Shown: piece after piece, positions 62,950 to 64,000 of the stretch
Layout of the letters: each line of letters opens with the position of its first letter
Position numbering within the stretch: position 1 is the first letter of the stretch
Assembly: GCA_922989275.2 (NCBI GenBank)
Contig: OV277867.1
Span: 1,798,001 to 1,862,000, forward strand
Length of the DNA stretch: 64,000 nt
Direction: 5' to 3'
From: Gari tellinella
Taxonomy: Eukaryota > Mollusca > Bivalvia > Cardiida > Psammobiidae
The notes under the pieces: generated by a model
Told to the model about the DNA's origin: nothing
Databases searched by the model: none
Seen by the model: the letters and a program-made list of their open reading frames with translations, nothing else
Program-made: the position numbers and the translations under genes

Positions 62950-63205
62950 GAGCGGTCCGGATAGCTAAGACTGGAGGGCACTCATCCTGTAATCAAGAGG
63001 CCCCAGGTTCGAGTCCCAGTCTGGCTACATATTCTCTTAGCATGCCTTAGCTAGCTTGCTGAAGGTTGGTGAAGGTTGTTGGTTCTATTCAGTTGCCATT
63101 TTGTGCCTTAAACAATGTATTAATGCCATTCGGAGCTTTCCTCACCTTTTACTAAGATGGGCGTCGCGTTGTGACTGAAATATTGTTTAATCAACGTAAA
63201 TCATA
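62950..63205 (+). mobile_element. tRNA-derived SINE
   Basis: The head is a decayed tRNA: A-box region GGATAGCTAAGACTGG, anticodon-loop-like CCTGTAA and a consensus B-box GGTTCGAGTCC, then a tRNA-like 3' side CAGTCTGGCTACA. The tail contains GCGTTGTGACTGAAATATTG, like tails common in mollusc SINEs. Internal Pol III promoter boxes are present, but the tRNA fold is broken. Confidence 0.6.
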
Positions 63206-63206
63206 T

Positions 63207-63419
63207 AGCGTAGAAGACGTTATTCTTTACCAATAAACTCGTTAACGCTAAAACTATTATTTTCATCGCAAACGGTTTGGAGCGAATTCAGACGCCATGA
63301 TTCAAAAAGATCCTGATACAATTTGGAAACTTGTTATGTTCTAAAAAAAATTGCATTAATTGCGTTTGCTTTTCGGTTTGCGTTTAAACGCAAAAAAAAG
63401 AATAACGTCGTCTACAGCG
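63207..63419 (-). mobile_element. Diverged M1 copy
   Basis: TAGCGTAGAAGACGTT at the left, CCAATAAACTCG, a decayed Core I (CGGTTTGGAGCGAATTC), and GTTTAAACGC...GTCGTCTACAGCG at the right. Confidence 0.65.
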
Positions 63420-63452
63420 TATCGAAACCCACAGTAAACAAACATTGTTTAT

Positions 63453-63705
63453 TTAACCCTTTATTCAATAACCTGTTTATAACATTAAAGACAGGTGATC
63501 ACTTAAAGCAGGTTAAAAGTAAAGCAGAATGTGCCTTAAGGCACATTCTGCTTTACTTTCAGCCTGCTTTAAACTACCATCGGCTAGGGTATCTAAACAT
63601 ATTTGTTATGGTATTTGTTCATGAGGGTATAAACTGGAATTATTTTCTTCAGCGGAGGAATAAATTAAATACGTTAAAAGTCACTTCTATGGGTGAAATG
63701 GTTAA
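63453..63705 (-). mobile_element. M2 MITE copy
   Basis: TTAACCCTTTATTCAATAAC to GGTGAAATGGTTAA. Core II centre TGCCTTAAGGCA. 63706-64000 has nothing recognised except a trailing AACAGAGAAGAC at the very end. Confidence 0.82.
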
Positions 63706-64000
63706 ATCTAAAATGCACCAGTGGATCTTCTACTGAGTGGTGGCTGTATCTCTGACGTCACTAATTGTAAAATATTCTACAAATGTATGTATACAGTTAT
63801 TATTGCCTTTGACTGTATTGGGAGTCTCCATTAAAGTATCTCTTATAACAGACACCCATCTCTCCAGACCTTATAATCAGCTGTATTCACAACAGACTCA
63901 TGTGGAATATTTTTGACTCCGTTTTATAAACCTACTTGCGATAGTGTCTTAACCCTTACATTCTCCTGGTAAAAGTGTATCCTTTAAAAACAGAGAAGAC

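Noticed and set aside
62950..63028. Functional tRNA-Thr gene
   Set aside because: The B-box is good, but the anticodon and acceptor stems do not pair, and a SINE tail follows.

Overview
This window is eukaryotic, intron-rich, AT-rich DNA, most likely from a bivalve mollusc. The organism is an inference from three things: a metazoan multi-exon gene with GT-AG introns, Helentron-like elements of the type described in bivalves as pearl, and a tRNA-derived SINE with a mollusc-like tail. Only one gene is securely identified: a complete copy of aph-1, the multi-pass subunit of gamma-secretase, on the + strand. It has six coding exons between 31947 and 42014, all splice phases agree, and it encodes 259 residues. 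Two weaker candidates are a small cysteine-rich secreted protein with a frameshift (57339-57802) and a short two-exon reading frame (17642-18282) behind a dense cluster of promoter motifs.

Almost everything else is mobile DNA, mainly short non-autonomous DNA transposons built around long palindromes. I use working names. M1 (TA target, ends CAGTGGAGAA) has about 40 copies. M2 (TTAA target, ends CCCTTTCCCC) has about 20. M3 (TTAA, ends CCCTTTGAACCC), M4 (TA, ends CAGTGCTCCCTCTC), M5 (TTAA, ends CCCTTTCACTCTCAATG), M6 (TA, ends CAGTAAAACCTCTC), M7 (6-bp target duplications, ends CAGGGCTGCCA) and M8 (hAT-like, ends CAGGGCTCCAGATAAG) have a few each. Two palindrome types recur inside families with unrelated ends. 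Core I has the arm GCAAACAGTTTGGA...GATCAGACGCCG and is found in M1, M4, M5 and, diverged, M3. Core II has the arm CTTAAAGCAGG...AAAGCAGAATGCGCC and is found in M2, M7 and, diverged, M6. This exchange of cores between ends of different transposase classes is the most unusual signal in the window.

Layout: 1-1216 hAT-like element with nested M1 and M2; 1219-1810 decayed Tc1/mariner element with transposase remnants; 2000-16900 dense MITEs, a 5-bp-TSD element, a TTAA element with long inverted ends and a mariner-ended element; 17170-18282 promoter-like cluster and candidate small gene; 18500-27400 MITEs, microsatellites and tRNA relics; 27535-30546 a 3-kb Mutator-like element with 9-bp target duplication; 31244-31612 a 7-bp-TSD element just upstream of aph-1; 31947-42014 aph-1 with transposon-filled introns; 42084-56400 MITEs, Helentron-like elements and a palindrome-array element; 57339-57802 the cysteine-rich frame; 58100-64000 MITEs including a four-level nest (60673-61667) and a SINE.

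Many short open frames with an Arg-rich motif resembling QIRRRVTRRLIRLQTVC are translations of Core I and not proteins.
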